A DNA stretch of 64,000 bases from the NCBI RefSeq assembly GCF_029626175.1, contig NZ_JARUBM010000002.1, positions 1,178,001-1,242,000 of the forward strand. The letters run 5' to 3'. This document shows, piece after piece, positions 1 to 8,140 of the stretch. Made by a program: the position numbers and the translations under genes. Each line of letters opens with the position of its first letter. Position 1 is the first letter of the stretch. Source of the stretch: Micromonospora sp. WMMD1082 (GTDB lineage: Bacteria; Actinomycetota; Actinomycetes; Mycobacteriales; Micromonosporaceae). Under the pieces are notes generated by a model that did not search any database, was not told where the DNA came from, and saw nothing but the letters and a program-made list of their open reading frames with translations.

Positions 1-1
1 C

Positions 2-1402
2 CCGCTGCCCACCCCGGTGCTGGCATACGCGGTGCGGCACCTGGGAGCGGTGGCCGGGGTGATGGTGACCGCCAGCCACAACCCGCCCCAGGACAACGGC
101 TACAAGGTGTATCTCGGTGCCGAGCTGGGTGGTGAGCTGGGCGCCGGGGCGCAGATCGTGCCGCCGGCCGACGCCGGCATCGAGGCGGCCATCCGCGCGG
201 TCGGCCCGCTGACGCAGGTGCCGCTCGGCCCCGCCGGCCAGGTGCTCGGCGACGACCTGACCGCCGCGTACGTGGCGCGGGCGGTCGAGGTCATCCCGCC
301 AGGCGGCCCCCGGGACCTGGCCGTGGCGTACACCCCGCTGCACGGCGTCGGTGCGGCGGTGCTCACCGCCGCCTTCGCGAGTGCCGGCTTCCCCGTGCCG
401 GGCGTCGTGCCGGATCAGGCGGAGCCGGACCCGGACTTCCCCACGGTGCACTTCCCCAACCCGGAGGAGCCGGGTGCGGTGGACCGGCTGGTCGCGCTCG
501 CCGAATCGACCGGCGCGGACATCGCCATCGCCAACGACCCCGACGCTGACCGCTGCGCGGTCGCGGTCCGGGACACGACTGCGGGCACGAACGGACCGGA
601 CGTGCCCCCCGCCGGATCGGACGTGGCGGGCGGGCTCGCCAGGCCAGGCGGACCCGACGCGACGAACGGAGCTGGCTCAGCGGACGACGCGGCGGCGGGG
701 CCGGGCTGGCGGATGCTGCGCGGGGACGAGGTGGGCGTGCTGCTCGCCGACCACCTGATGCGGCGCGGCGTGACCGGTCTCTACGCCACCACCATCGTCT
801 CGTCGTCGCTGCTGCGCGCGATGTGCACCGCCCGGAACCTGCCGTACGACGAGACGCTGACCGGGTTCAAGTGGATCGTCCGGGCCGGTGGTGGGGCCGA
901 GCCGCTGGTGTTCGGCTACGAGGAGGCGCTGGGCTACTGCGTCGCCCCGGACCATGTGCGGGACAAGGACGGCATCACCGCCGCGCTGACCGTGGCCGAG
1001 TTGGCCGCCGGCCTCAAGACGCAGGGCCGCACGCTCACCGACCGGCTGGACGAGCTGGCCGCCGAGTTCGGCGTGCACCACACCGACCAGCTCTCGGTCC
1101 GCGTCGACGACCTGCGCCTGATCGCCGACGCGATGGCCCGGATCCGCGCCGCCACCCCGACGACACTGCTCGGGCAGCCGGTCACCGAGGCACAGGACCT
1201 GCTTCCCGAGGCCGACGTGGTGATCATGCGTACCGCCTCGGCCCGGGTGGTGATCCGCCCCTCCGGCACCGAACCGAAGCTCAAGGCGTACCTCGAAGTG
1301 GTGGAACCGGTGACCGACGACGACGTCGCGGCGGCGCGTACCCGCGCGGCGGCCGCCGTCGCCACCTTACGCGCCGAGATTGCCCACGCCCTGGGCGTGT
1401 AG
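2..1402 (+). CDS. Phospho-sugar mutase (phosphomannomutase/phosphopentomutase-like), 5'-truncated
   Basis: Alpha-D-phosphohexomutase family enzyme, moving phosphate between C1 and C5/C6 of a sugar. The frame is open to the left edge, so the true start lies outside the window; 466 residues are visible. The phosphoserine loop TASHNP has its serine at about visible residue 25, the metal site DPDADRC is near 180, the sugar loop GYEEALGY near 305, and the phosphate-binding RPSGTEPKLKAY near the C-terminus. A Gly/Pro/Asp-rich insertion of about 45 residues (nt 570-705) sits just after the metal site, unusual for the family. A rare TTA leucine codon lies at 1367-1369. Proximity to upp and deoC suggests it converts (deoxy)ribose-1-P to the 5-P form rather than hexose-P; that is inference. 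Confidence 0.9.
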   Translation, partial: PLPTPVLAYAVRHLGAVAGVMVTASHNPPQDNGYKVYLGAELGGELGAGAQIVPPADAGIEAAIRAVGPLTQVPLGPAGQVLGDDLTAAYVARAVEVIPPGGPRDLAVAYTPLHGVGAAVLTAAFASAGFPVPGVVPDQAEPDPDFPTVHFPNPEEPGAVDRLVALAESTGADIAIANDPDADRCAVAVRDTTAGTNGPDVPPAGSDVAGGLARPGGPDATNGAGSADDAAAGPGWRMLRGDEVGVLLADHLMRRGVTGLYATTIVSSSLLRAMCTARNLPYDETLTGFKWIVRAGGGAEPLVFGYEEALGYCVAPDHVRDKDGITAALTVAELAAGLKTQGRTLTDRLDELAAEFGVHHTDQLSVRVDDLRLIADAMARIRAATPTTLLGQPVTEAQDLLPEADVVIMRTASARVVIRPSGTEPKLKAYLEVVEPVTDDDVAAARTRAAAAVATLRAEIAHALGV

Positions 1403-1511
1403 GGAAGGGCGCGACGGCCACCGGAACAACATTCCGTCGACACTTGCTCACTCAGGGTTCCGCCAAATAGCATCGCCGCATCAACCATCGTCATATTCCG
1501 CCTTTGGCGGG

Positions 1512-1549
1512 CAATACGGTTTTTGGCGTTTCCGCCCTCAACCGTATTG
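1512..1549. promoter_or_regulatory. Two-tier inverted repeat upstream of the XRE regulator
   Basis: CAATACGGT (1512-1520) is mirrored by ACCGTATTG (1541-1549), with an inner GGCG/CGCC pair at 1525-1528 and 1533-1536. A smaller CCGCC-TTT-GGCGG hairpin precedes it. It lies 31 nt before the GTG start, in the least GC-rich stretch of this area, so it could be an operator for the adjacent regulator or a 5' UTR hairpin. Confidence 0.5.
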
Positions 1550-1580
1550 GTTGCATTATGGGACTGAGGGGTGTTGCACG

Positions 1581-2465
1581 GTGCATGCAACGAACGGCTC
1601 GACCGTGCCGCGACGGCAACTCGGCAGGCTGCTCACCCAGCTTCGGGTGGACGCCCAGGTCACCATCGAGGCGGCCGCCGACGAGTTGGACTGCTCGCGG
1701 CAGAAGATCTGGCGAATCGAGCGGGGCCTGACGCCGGCACGGGGTCCGGACGTGCGGGTGCTCTGCGAGCTTTACCGGGCCACTCCCGACCAGGCGAGCG
1801 TGCTGCTCGGGTTGGCCGAGGTCGGCAGGGCCGAGGGGTGGTGGCACGCATACGGCCGGTCCATCCCGATCTGGTTCTCGCTCTATATCGGGCTGGAGAA
1901 TGTCGCCAGCAGCGTGCGTCACTACAACGCCGAACTGGTGCCGGGGCTCTTGCAGACCCCCGAATACGCCACCGCGCTCTTCCTGCACAACCGGCCGGAG
2001 TTGAGTGAGGAGGAACGGAAGAAGGCGGTGAACTTCCGGATCCAGCGGCAGGGCTTGCTGGCCCGGCGCCTCCCGCCGGCCCCGGAGCTGACCGTGATGC
2101 TCAGCGAGGCGGTGCTGCGCCGCCCGGTGCCGGGACGGCCGGTGATGGCCGGTCAACTCCGGCACCTGCTCGCCGTCGGCCAGCGGCACAACATCTCGAT
2201 CCGGGTCCTGCCCCTGGCCGCCGGGCCACCGCTGGCCGCCGAGGCGGGCACCTTCGTCCTGCTCGACTTTCCGGAGTCATCGCTCGGCGGCCCGACCGAG
2301 CCGCCGACGGTCTACGTCGAAGGGCTTACCGGCGCGCTCTACCTCGACCAACCAGGCGAGATCGCCGCCTACGAGCGGGTCTGGCGGGGGCTGGAATCCG
2401 CCGCGCTCGGCGAGCGACAATCGATGGAGCTGATCGATGCCATCCTGGGAGAGTGCTATGAGTGA
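1581..2465 (+). CDS. XRE-family HTH regulator with DUF5753 domain
   Basis: A 294-residue DNA-binding regulator of the actinobacterial helix-turn-helix plus DUF5753 (Scr1-like) type. The HTH covers about residues 10-60 (QLGRLLTQLR, then SRQKIWRIERG as recognition helix). The DUF5753 part starts near YNAELVPGLLQTPEYA. I chose the GTG at 1581 because GGACTGAGGGG precedes it by about 10 nt and the protein then begins close to the HTH; the open frame extends further upstream without a better start. Its stop overlaps the start of the DUF397 gene by 8 nt (ATGAGTGA), the usual coupling of these families. Such pairs are developmental or toxin-antitoxin-like regulators; the target here is unknown. Confidence 0.85.
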   Translation: MHATNGSTVPRRQLGRLLTQLRVDAQVTIEAAADELDCSRQKIWRIERGLTPARGPDVRVLCELYRATPDQASVLLGLAEVGRAEGWWHAYGRSIPIWFSLYIGLENVASSVRHYNAELVPGLLQTPEYATALFLHNRPELSEEERKKAVNFRIQRQGLLARRLPPAPELTVMLSEAVLRRPVPGRPVMAGQLRHLLAVGQRHNISIRVLPLAAGPPLAAEAGTFVLLDFPESSLGGPTEPPTVYVEGLTGALYLDQPGEIAAYERVWRGLESAALGERQSMELIDAILGECYE

Positions 2466-2661
2466 CCTGACCGGCGCCCGGTGGCGCACCAGCACCCGCA
2501 GCGGCACCAACGGTGGCGACTGTGTCGAGGTCGCCGACAACCTGCCCGGCGTCGTCGGCGTCCGCGACAGCAAGGACCCGACCGGCCCGGCCCTCACCGT
2601 CCCCCCCACCGCCTGGTCCGCCTTCATCACCGCCCTCCGCACCCACCCCCCAACCCCCTAA
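2458..2661 (+). CDS. DUF397 domain protein
   Basis: Small 67-residue protein with the DUF397 pattern: a W-R-T-S-T-R-S-G start, a central G-G-D-C-V-E-V segment, then V-G-V-R-D-S-K-D and a final W-x-x-F. It overlaps the preceding XRE gene and is almost certainly co-translated with it. DUF397 proteins are known partners or antagonists of DUF5753 regulators; the specific role here is not shown by the sequence. Confidence 0.85.
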   Translation: MSDLTGARWRTSTRSGTNGGDCVEVADNLPGVVGVRDSKDPTGPALTVPPTAWSAFITALRTHPPTP

Positions 2662-2685
2662 CCCCCACCCCCACCCTCGCCTCGT

Positions 2686-2742
2686 TGATCATGAAGTTGT
2701 TGTCACGACACGCCGAGCGGGGCGACAACAACTTCATGATCA
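2686..2742. repeat. Perfect 19-bp inverted repeat, intergenic
   Basis: Arms at 2686-2704 and 2724-2742 are exact reverse complements; each contains TGATCATGAAGTTGTTGTC or its mirror. The 19-nt loop is GC-rich. It lies between the convergent DUF397 and GPP34 genes. The arms are AT-rich compared with their surroundings, unlike an ordinary GC-rich terminator, so this looks like a dispersed palindromic element that may also act as a bidirectional terminator. Confidence 0.8.
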
Positions 2743-2785
2743 CCGGGTAGATGGCCGGGGGGAACGGGGAGGGGGAAGGGGTGGG

Positions 2786-3460
2786 CTAGGGGCGGGGGCC
2801 TAGGGCGTGGTCTATGGCGCGGGCCAGGGCGGTGACGACCAGGCTGACCGAGGGGCGGACCACGGAGTCCTCCAGGTTGACCTCGCCGGAGAAGCCGGCG
2901 CCGCTGGCGATCTCCTCCAGCCGGCGGCGGGCGTCGGCGGCGGCCTCACCGGTGACACCGAGCGCGGACTCCATCCGGAGTACGGCGACCAGGGTGGCGA
3001 GCGCGGCGGTCCGCTCGTCCGGGGCGGCCCCGGTGAGCGCCTCGGCGAGCCGCTGCCGGGTCTCCGCCTCCACCGACCGATCCACCACCGGATAGCGGTG
3101 CACGTGGATGAAGCCCAGTTCCGTCTCGTCGACGTCCCGGACGACGCCCTGGTCGCAGAGATCGCCGAGGATCCGGTCGCGGAGGCCGTGGCGCAGCCGC
3201 TGCACCCAGGACGAGGGGCTGTGCGGGGTGTCGCCCGCGATCTTGGCCAGCACCGCGTCGGTGACCGGCTCGCCCGTCGGCGTCGGATCCGCCGCCGTCA
3301 GCGCCCCGTCGGCGTACGCGATCCGACCGGCCAGGGCCAGCTCGATCAGGACGGCGGCGGCCATCCCCAGGTCGAGGCTGATCCGCGGCAGGGTCGCCCT
3401 GCCGGTCTCGTCGTCGTAGGCGAGCAGGAGCAGTTCCTCGGCGAGTGGAACACCAGTCAT
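2786..3460 (-). CDS. GPP34 (GOLPH3/Vps74-like) family protein
   Basis: A 224-residue protein matching the bacterial GPP34 family: it begins LAEELLLLAYDDETGR, followed by an ALAGRI helix and an R-D-R-I-L-G-D-L segment near the middle. Eukaryotic relatives bind phosphoinositides at the Golgi; in actinobacteria the function is unknown and the protein is presumably cytosolic. ATG at 3460. It stands alone between the palindrome at 2.7 kb and upp. A G-rich tract lies at its 3' end. Confidence 0.85.
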   Translation of the reverse strand: MTGVPLAEELLLLAYDDETGRATLPRISLDLGMAAAVLIELALAGRIAYADGALTAADPTPTGEPVTDAVLAKIAGDTPHSPSSWVQRLRHGLRDRILGDLCDQGVVRDVDETELGFIHVHRYPVVDRSVEAETRQRLAEALTGAAPDERTAALATLVAVLRMESALGVTGEAAADARRRLEEIASGAGFSGEVNLEDSVVRPSVSLVVTALARAIDHALGPRP

Positions 3461-3516
3461 GGCCCGAGACGCTAGCGGCTGGACGTCCCCACCCGCAGGA
3501 CAAACCGCCGCCGGCG

Positions 3517-4149
3517 TCAGAACCGGGGCATGCCGCCGAACTGCCGGTCACCGGCGTCGCCGAGGCCGGGCACGATGAACATGTTGTCGTTGAGGCCGTT
3601 GTCGATGGCGGCCGTCACCAGGCGCAGCGGCAGGCCGGAACGCTCCAGCCGCGCGATGCCCGCCGGCGCGGCGAGTACGCAGAGCACGGTGATGTCGGTG
3701 CAGCCACGCTCGGCGAGCAGCCGGCAGCAGTGCTCCAGCGAGCCGCCGGTGGCGAGCATCGGGTCGAGGACCAGCACCGGCAGGCCGCTCAGCTCCCGCG
3801 GCAGGGACTCCATGTAGGCGCGCGGCTCGAACGTCTCCTCGTCGCGGGCCAGCCCGACGAAGCCCATCGAGGACTCGGGCAGCAGACCGAGTGCGGCATC
3901 CGCCATGCCGAGGCCGGCCCGCAGCACCGGCACCAGCAGCGGCGGGTTGGCCAGCCGGGTGCCCTCGGTGGCGGTCACCGGGGTCTGCACCGGGTACGTC
4001 TCCACGGGGAAGGAGCGCGCGGCCTCGTACACCAGCATGGTGGTGAGTTCGTGCAGCGCGGCCCGGAACGAGGAGGAATCGGTGCGTTCGTCCCGCATGG
4101 CGGTCAGCCGGGACTGGGCGAGCGGGTGGTCAATGACGAGTACGTCCAC
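3517..4149 (-). CDS. upp: Uracil phosphoribosyltransferase
   Basis: Joins uracil and PRPP to give UMP and pyrophosphate. The 210-residue length is standard. The PRPP loop is visible as DPMLATGGS around residue 130, and the uracil-binding C-terminus as [13 protein letters not shown]. The start is GTG at 4149 with the typical [16 protein letters not shown] opening. A TAGGTT box lies 8 nt before the start, so the transcript may have little or no leader. It is divergent from deoC and belongs functionally with the nucleoside genes spread over this window. Confidence 0.97.
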   Translation of the reverse strand: MDVLVIDHPLAQSRLTAMRDERTDSSSFRAALHELTTMLVYEAARSFPVETYPVQTPVTATEGTRLANPPLLVPVLRAGLGMADAALGLLPESSMGFVGLARDEETFEPRAYMESLPRELSGLPVLVLDPMLATGGSLEHCCRLLAERGCTDITVLCVLAAPAGIARLERSGLPLRLVTAAIDNGLNDNMFIVPGLGDAGDRQFGGMPRF

Positions 4150-4293
4150 GATCGCTCAACCTACCCGTCCCGGCCGTCGACGCGCGGGCCCCGGCCCGGA
4201 CCAGCGACGCCGCTCACCCGCGAGCGCTCCGGCGACCGGTGGCAGCGACCGGCGGCGGGCGCAGTGGCCAAGATCACGCGGTGTCAACCTGCG

Positions 4294-4306
4294 TAGACTT
4301 CGGGAC
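4294..4306 (+). promoter_or_regulatory. Candidate -10 box for a leaderless deoC transcript
   Basis: TAGACT at 4294-4299 ends 7 nt before the deoC ATG, which puts the expected transcription start on the A of ATG. No Shine-Dalgarno sequence is visible and no good -35 is seen. Confidence 0.5.
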
Positions 4307-5365
4307 ATGACGGCGACAGCGACGTCGGCCCGGTCGGACCTCTCCGAGCTGGGACGATCCGAGACCGCTCTGCGGACCTTCCTGCACGGCCTACCGGGCG
4401 TGGACCAGGTCGGCGCGGAGCAGCGGGCAGCCCAACTCGGCACCCGATCCATCAAGACCACCGCCAAGGCGCAGGCGATCGACCTCGCGATCCGGATGGT
4501 CGACCTGACCACGCTGGAGGGCGCGGACACGCCCGGCAAGGTGCGGGCGCTCGCCGCCAAGGCGCTGCGACCCGATCCGGCCGACCCGTCCTGCCCGCAC
4601 GTCGGCGCGGTCTGCGTCTACCCCGCGATGGTCCCGTACGTGGCCGAGGTGCTCCGGGGTTCCGCCGCCGGGTCCGGGCGGCCAACCGGCGGACCGGGAC
4701 AGGCGGACGGCGTCGCGCCGGCCGGACCCGGCGTGGTGCACCTGGCCAGCGTGGCCACCGCGTTCCCGTCGGGTCAGGCGCCGCTGGAGGTCAAGCTCGC
4801 CGACACCCGGGCGGCCGTCGAGGCCGGCGCCGACGAGATCGACATGGTGATCAACCGGGGCGCGTTCCTGGCCGGGCGTTACCAGGAGGTCTACGACGAG
4901 ATCGTAGCGATCAAGGAAGCCTGCGGCAGTGCTGATGCCGGTCGCCAGGGGCGACCGCGAGCGCACCTCAAGGTGATCCTGGAGACCGGCGAGCTGGCCA
5001 CCTACGACAACGTACGCCGCGCCTCCTGGCTGGCGATGCTGGCCGGCGGCGACTTCATCAAGACCTCCACCGGCAAGGTCCCGGTCGCCGCCACCCTCCC
5101 GGTGACGCTGGTGATGCTGGAGGCGGTGCGCGACTTCCGGGCCGCCACCGGGCGACAGGTGGGCGTCAAGCCGGCCGGCGGCATCAAGACCACCAAGGAC
5201 GCGATCAAGTACCTGGTCATGGTCAACGAGACCGTCGGGCCGGACTGGCTGGACCCGGACTGGTTCCGCTTCGGCGCCTCCAGCCTCCTCAACGACCTGC
5301 TGATGCAGCGCACCAAGCTGACGACCGGTGTCTACGCCGGCCCCGACTACTTCACCCTGGACTGA
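4307..5365 (+). CDS. deoC: Deoxyribose-phosphate aldolase
   Basis: Splits 2-deoxyribose-5-phosphate into acetaldehyde and glyceraldehyde-3-phosphate. The 352 residues match the long actinobacterial form. The Schiff-base lysine is in DFIKTSTGK and the second active lysine in VGVKPAGGIKTTKDA; the EIDMVINRGA strand is also present. A Gly/Pro-rich insertion (nt about 4660-4735) follows PYVAEVLRG, outside the conserved core. The ATG at 4307 is preferred because the family begins shortly before SDLSELGRSE and a -10 box sits directly upstream. The gene ends 5 nt before an aldehyde dehydrogenase that would oxidise its product. Confidence 0.96.
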   Translation: MTATATSARSDLSELGRSETALRTFLHGLPGVDQVGAEQRAAQLGTRSIKTTAKAQAIDLAIRMVDLTTLEGADTPGKVRALAAKALRPDPADPSCPHVGAVCVYPAMVPYVAEVLRGSAAGSGRPTGGPGQADGVAPAGPGVVHLASVATAFPSGQAPLEVKLADTRAAVEAGADEIDMVINRGAFLAGRYQEVYDEIVAIKEACGSADAGRQGRPRAHLKVILETGELATYDNVRRASWLAMLAGGDFIKTSTGKVPVAATLPVTLVMLEAVRDFRAATGRQVGVKPAGGIKTTKDAIKYLVMVNETVGPDWLDPDWFRFGASSLLNDLLMQRTKLTTGVYAGPDYFTLD

Positions 5366-5370
5366 ACCCG

Positions 5371-6801
5371 ATGTTCGAATACGCACCCGCACCCGAGTCG
5401 CGCTCGGTGGTGGACCTCAGGCCCTCGTACGGGCTCTTCGTCGACGGAAAGTTCGTCGACCCGGCCGACGGCGGCAGCTTCAAGTCGATCAACCCGGCCT
5501 CGGAGGAGGTTCTGGCCGAGATCGCCGAGGGCGGTACGCAGGACGTGGACCGTGCCGTCCGCGCGGCCCGCCGGGCGTACGAGAAGGTCTGGGGTCCGAT
5601 GCCGGGCCGGGACCGGGCGAAGTACCTGTTCCGGATCGCCCGGATCATCCAGGAGCGCTCGCGCGAGCTGGCGGTGCTGGAGTCACTGGACAACGGCAAG
5701 CCGATCAAGGAGTCCCGGGACGTCGACCTGCCGCTGGTCGCCGCGCACTTCTTCTACTACGCCGGCTGGGCCGACAAGCTGCCGCACGCCGGCTTCGGGC
5801 CGAACCCACGGCCCCTCGGCGTGGCCGCGCAGGTCATCCCGTGGAACTTCCCGCTGCTGATGCTGGCCTGGAAGATCGCCCCGGCCCTCGCCGCCGGCAA
5901 CACGGTGGTGCTGAAGCCGGCCGAGACCACCCCGCTGACCGCGCTGCTCTTCGCCGAGATCTGCCAGCAGGCCGACCTGCCGGCCGGCGTGGTCAACATC
6001 GTCACGGGCGCCGGCGACACCGGCCGGGCGCTGGTCGAGCACCAGGACGTGGACAAGGTCGCCTTCACCGGCTCCACCGACGTCGGCCGGGCCATCGCCC
6101 GCGCGGTCGCCGGCAGCCGCAAGAAGCTCACCCTGGAACTGGGCGGCAAGGCCGCCAACATCGTCTTCGACGACGCCCCGGTCGACCAGGCGGTCGAGGG
6201 CATCGTCAACGGCATCTTCTTCAACCAGGGGCACGTCTGCTGCGCCGGCTCCCGGCTGCTGGTCCAGGAGTCCGTCGCCGAGGCGGTGCTGGAGTCGCTC
6301 AAGCGGCGGATGGCCCAGCTGCGGCTCGGCGACCCGCTGGACAAGAACACCGACATCGGCGCGATCAACTCGGCCGCGCAGCTGGCCCGGATCCGGGAGC
6401 TGACCGAGGCCGGTGCCGCCGAGGGCGCGCAGCAGTGGTCGCCGCCGTGCGAGCTGCCGGAACGGGGCTTCTGGTTCGCGCCGACCATCTTCACCGGGGT
6501 CACCCAGGCGCACCGGGTCGCCCGGGAGGAGATCTTCGGCCCGGTGCTGTCCGTGTTGACCTTCCGCACCCCGGCCGAGGCCGTGGAGAAGGCGAACAAC
6601 ACGCCGTACGGACTGTCGGCGGGCATCTGGACCGACAAGGGTTCCCGGATCCTGTGGATGGCCGACCGGCTGCGCGCCGGGGTGGTCTGGGCCAACACGT
6701 TCAACAAGTTCGACCCGACCTCGCCGTTCGGCGGCTACAAGGAGTCGGGCTACGGTCGCGAGGGCGGCCGGCACGGGCTGGAGGCGTACCTCAATGTCTG
6801 A
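5371..6801 (+). CDS. Aldehyde dehydrogenase (acetaldehyde-type)
   Basis: NAD(P)-dependent oxidation of an aldehyde to an acid. The 476 residues cover a complete ALDH fold: PWNFPLLML before the cofactor fold, FTGSTDVG near 230, ELGGK with the general-base glutamate near 252, and NQGHVCCAGSR with the catalytic cysteine near 288; the closing PFGGYKESGYGREGG is intact. It lies 5 nt after deoC and overlaps the next gene by 8 nt, so the three form one operon. The likely substrate is acetaldehyde from DeoC; that assignment is from context. Confidence 0.93.
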   Translation: MFEYAPAPESRSVVDLRPSYGLFVDGKFVDPADGGSFKSINPASEEVLAEIAEGGTQDVDRAVRAARRAYEKVWGPMPGRDRAKYLFRIARIIQERSRELAVLESLDNGKPIKESRDVDLPLVAAHFFYYAGWADKLPHAGFGPNPRPLGVAAQVIPWNFPLLMLAWKIAPALAAGNTVVLKPAETTPLTALLFAEICQQADLPAGVVNIVTGAGDTGRALVEHQDVDKVAFTGSTDVGRAIARAVAGSRKKLTLELGGKAANIVFDDAPVDQAVEGIVNGIFFNQGHVCCAGSRLLVQESVAEAVLESLKRRMAQLRLGDPLDKNTDIGAINSAAQLARIRELTEAGAAEGAQQWSPPCELPERGFWFAPTIFTGVTQAHRVAREEIFGPVLSVLTFRTPAEAVEKANNTPYGLSAGIWTDKGSRILWMADRLRAGVVWANTFNKFDPTSPFGGYKESGYGREGGRHGLEAYLNV

Positions 6802-7618
6802 GCGGGTCGCGGTACGCAAGACGTACAAGCTCTTCATCGGCGGGAAGTTCCCGCGTAGCGAGTCGGGACGGTCGTATCTCGTGCAGGACTCCAACGTGTC
6901 GCTGGCCTCCCGCAAGGACGCACGGGACGCCGTGGTGGCCGCCCGGGCCGCCGTCAAGGGCTGGGCCGGGGCGACCGCGTACAACCGGGGTCAGATCCTC
7001 TACCGGGTTGCCGAGATGCTGGAGGGCCGGCGCGAGCAGTTCGTCGCCCTCGGCGTGCCCGGCGACGAGGTCGACGCCGCGACCGACCGCTGGGTCTGGT
7101 ACGCGGGCTGGTCCGACAAGCTCCCCCAGGTGTACGGGGGCGCGAACCCGGTGGCCGGGCCGTACTTCAACCTGTCGGCGCCCGAGCCGACGGGCGTGGT
7201 GGCGGTGGTGGCCCCGGAGGCACCGGCGCTGCTCGGCCTGGTCAGCGTGATCGCCCCGGCGATCGTCACCGGCAACACGGTCGTGGTCGCCGCATCGCCC
7301 GCCGCGCCGCTGGCCGCGGTGACCCTGGCCGAGGTGCTGGCCACCTCCGACCTGCCGGGCGGGGTGGTCAACATCCTCACCGGCCGCCTGTCGGAGACCG
7401 TGCCGACGCTCGCCGCGCACATGGACGTCAACGCGATCGACCTGACCGGCGTCACCGACCCGGAGCTGGCGGCCGACCTGGAGGTCAGGGCGGCGGAGAA
7501 CCTCAAGCGGGTGCTCCGGCCGGTGCCGGCGGATCACGACTGGTCGGCGGATCCCGGCCTTGGTCGGATGACCGCACTGCTGGAGACGAAGACGGTGTGG
7601 CACCCCAAGGGAGTGTGA
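6794..7618 (+). CDS. Truncated aldehyde dehydrogenase-like protein lacking the catalytic domain
   Basis: A 274-residue homologue of the ALDH N-terminal (cofactor-binding) region: TYKLFIGGKFPRSESGR, WYAGWSDKLPQVYGG, then TGVVAVVAPEAPALLGLVSV and LPGGVVNILTG. The catalytic Cys and Glu motifs and the whole C-terminal domain are missing; after the ITD-like IDLTGVTDPELAADL the protein ends with an unrelated tail of about 55 residues. Its start lies inside the 3' end of the active enzyme, so the two are translationally coupled. It could be a regulatory or heteromeric partner, or a decaying duplicate; the clean reading frame and normal codon use favour a retained function. Confidence 0.85.
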   Translation: MSERVAVRKTYKLFIGGKFPRSESGRSYLVQDSNVSLASRKDARDAVVAARAAVKGWAGATAYNRGQILYRVAEMLEGRREQFVALGVPGDEVDAATDRWVWYAGWSDKLPQVYGGANPVAGPYFNLSAPEPTGVVAVVAPEAPALLGLVSVIAPAIVTGNTVVVAASPAAPLAAVTLAEVLATSDLPGGVVNILTGRLSETVPTLAAHMDVNAIDLTGVTDPELAADLEVRAAENLKRVLRPVPADHDWSADPGLGRMTALLETKTVWHPKGV

Positions 7619-7625
7619 CGCTCCT

Positions 7626-7836
7626 GCACTGCTTGCGGTGGGGGTTTCCGGCGTTTCCTGCGGCACTGCTTGCGGTGGGGGTTTCCGGCGTTTCCTGCGG
7701 CACTGCTTGCGGTGGGGGTTTCCGGCGTTTCCTGCGGCACTGCTTGCGGCGGGGGTTTCCGGCGTTTCCTGCGGCACTGCTTGCGGTGGGGGTTTCCGGC
7801 GTTTCCTGCGGCACTGCTTGCGGTGGGGGTTTCCGG
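7626..7836 (+). repeat. 37-bp tandem array, five full copies plus a partial sixth
   Basis: Units start at 7626, 7663, 7700, 7737, 7774 and 7811, each opening with GCACTGCTTGCGG and ending TTTCCTGCG. Copies are identical except for one T-to-C change in the fourth. The period is not a multiple of three and the array begins 7 nt after a stop codon, so it is not coding; open frames across it are artefacts of the repeat. The last copy runs into the left arm of the adjoining hairpin. Confidence 0.95.
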
Positions 7837-7900
7837 GGAGGCCCGCCCGCTCCGGGCGGTCAGGCTTGATCCCTGCGCGGGCGGGCCTCCCCGGAAACCC
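7827..7900 (+). repeat. Perfect 23-bp hairpin with conserved 28-nt loop (copy A)
   Basis: Arms 7827-7849 and 7878-7900 pair without a mismatch; the loop is 7850-7877. The loop is the same as that of the hairpin at 31470-31539 (read on the other strand) at 27 of 28 positions, although the two stems are unrelated. Both lie downstream of a catabolic gene in the sense orientation. It could terminate the deoC-aldehyde dehydrogenase transcript. Confidence 0.9.
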
Positions 7901-7985
7901 TGACGTGGGCGCGGATCGTCCGTGGGTCACGGCTTGCGGGGTGCTGCCCAGCGTCGGGTCCTCGGGTTGTCGTGTGTGTCTCGTT

Positions 7986-8066
7986 CAAGATCCGCGCAAC
8001 TTCGGGGATGTTGCTGGGTCGAGTGGGTGATGAGGCAGCAGTATCCCTGAAGTTGCGCGGATCTTG
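7986..8066. repeat. Palindromic intergenic repeat (REP-like), intact copy
   Basis: Arms at 7986-8008 and 8044-8066 match as an inverted repeat at 22 of 23 positions, opening CAAGATCCGCGCAACTTC and closing with its mirror. The central part contains GAGGCAGCAGTATC. The two halves of a second copy flank the insertion sequence at 32.4-33.9 kb. Nothing else with coding potential is seen between 7901 and 8143; 8067-8143 is strongly G-rich. Confidence 0.85.
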
Positions 8067-8140
8067 GGCGGGGCGGGGCGGGCGCGGCGAGGAGCGGGGG
8101 TGGGGGCGGCGGGGAGCGGGGGTGGGCGTGCGGGGTGGGG

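Noticed and set aside
7626..7836. CRISPR-like array
   Set aside because: Repeats are directly adjacent with no spacers, and no cas genes are seen.
7503..8030. Repetitive open frames across the tandem array on both strands
   Set aside because: They arise because the 37-bp unit happens to lack stops; the period is not a codon multiple and no start signals or known domains occur.
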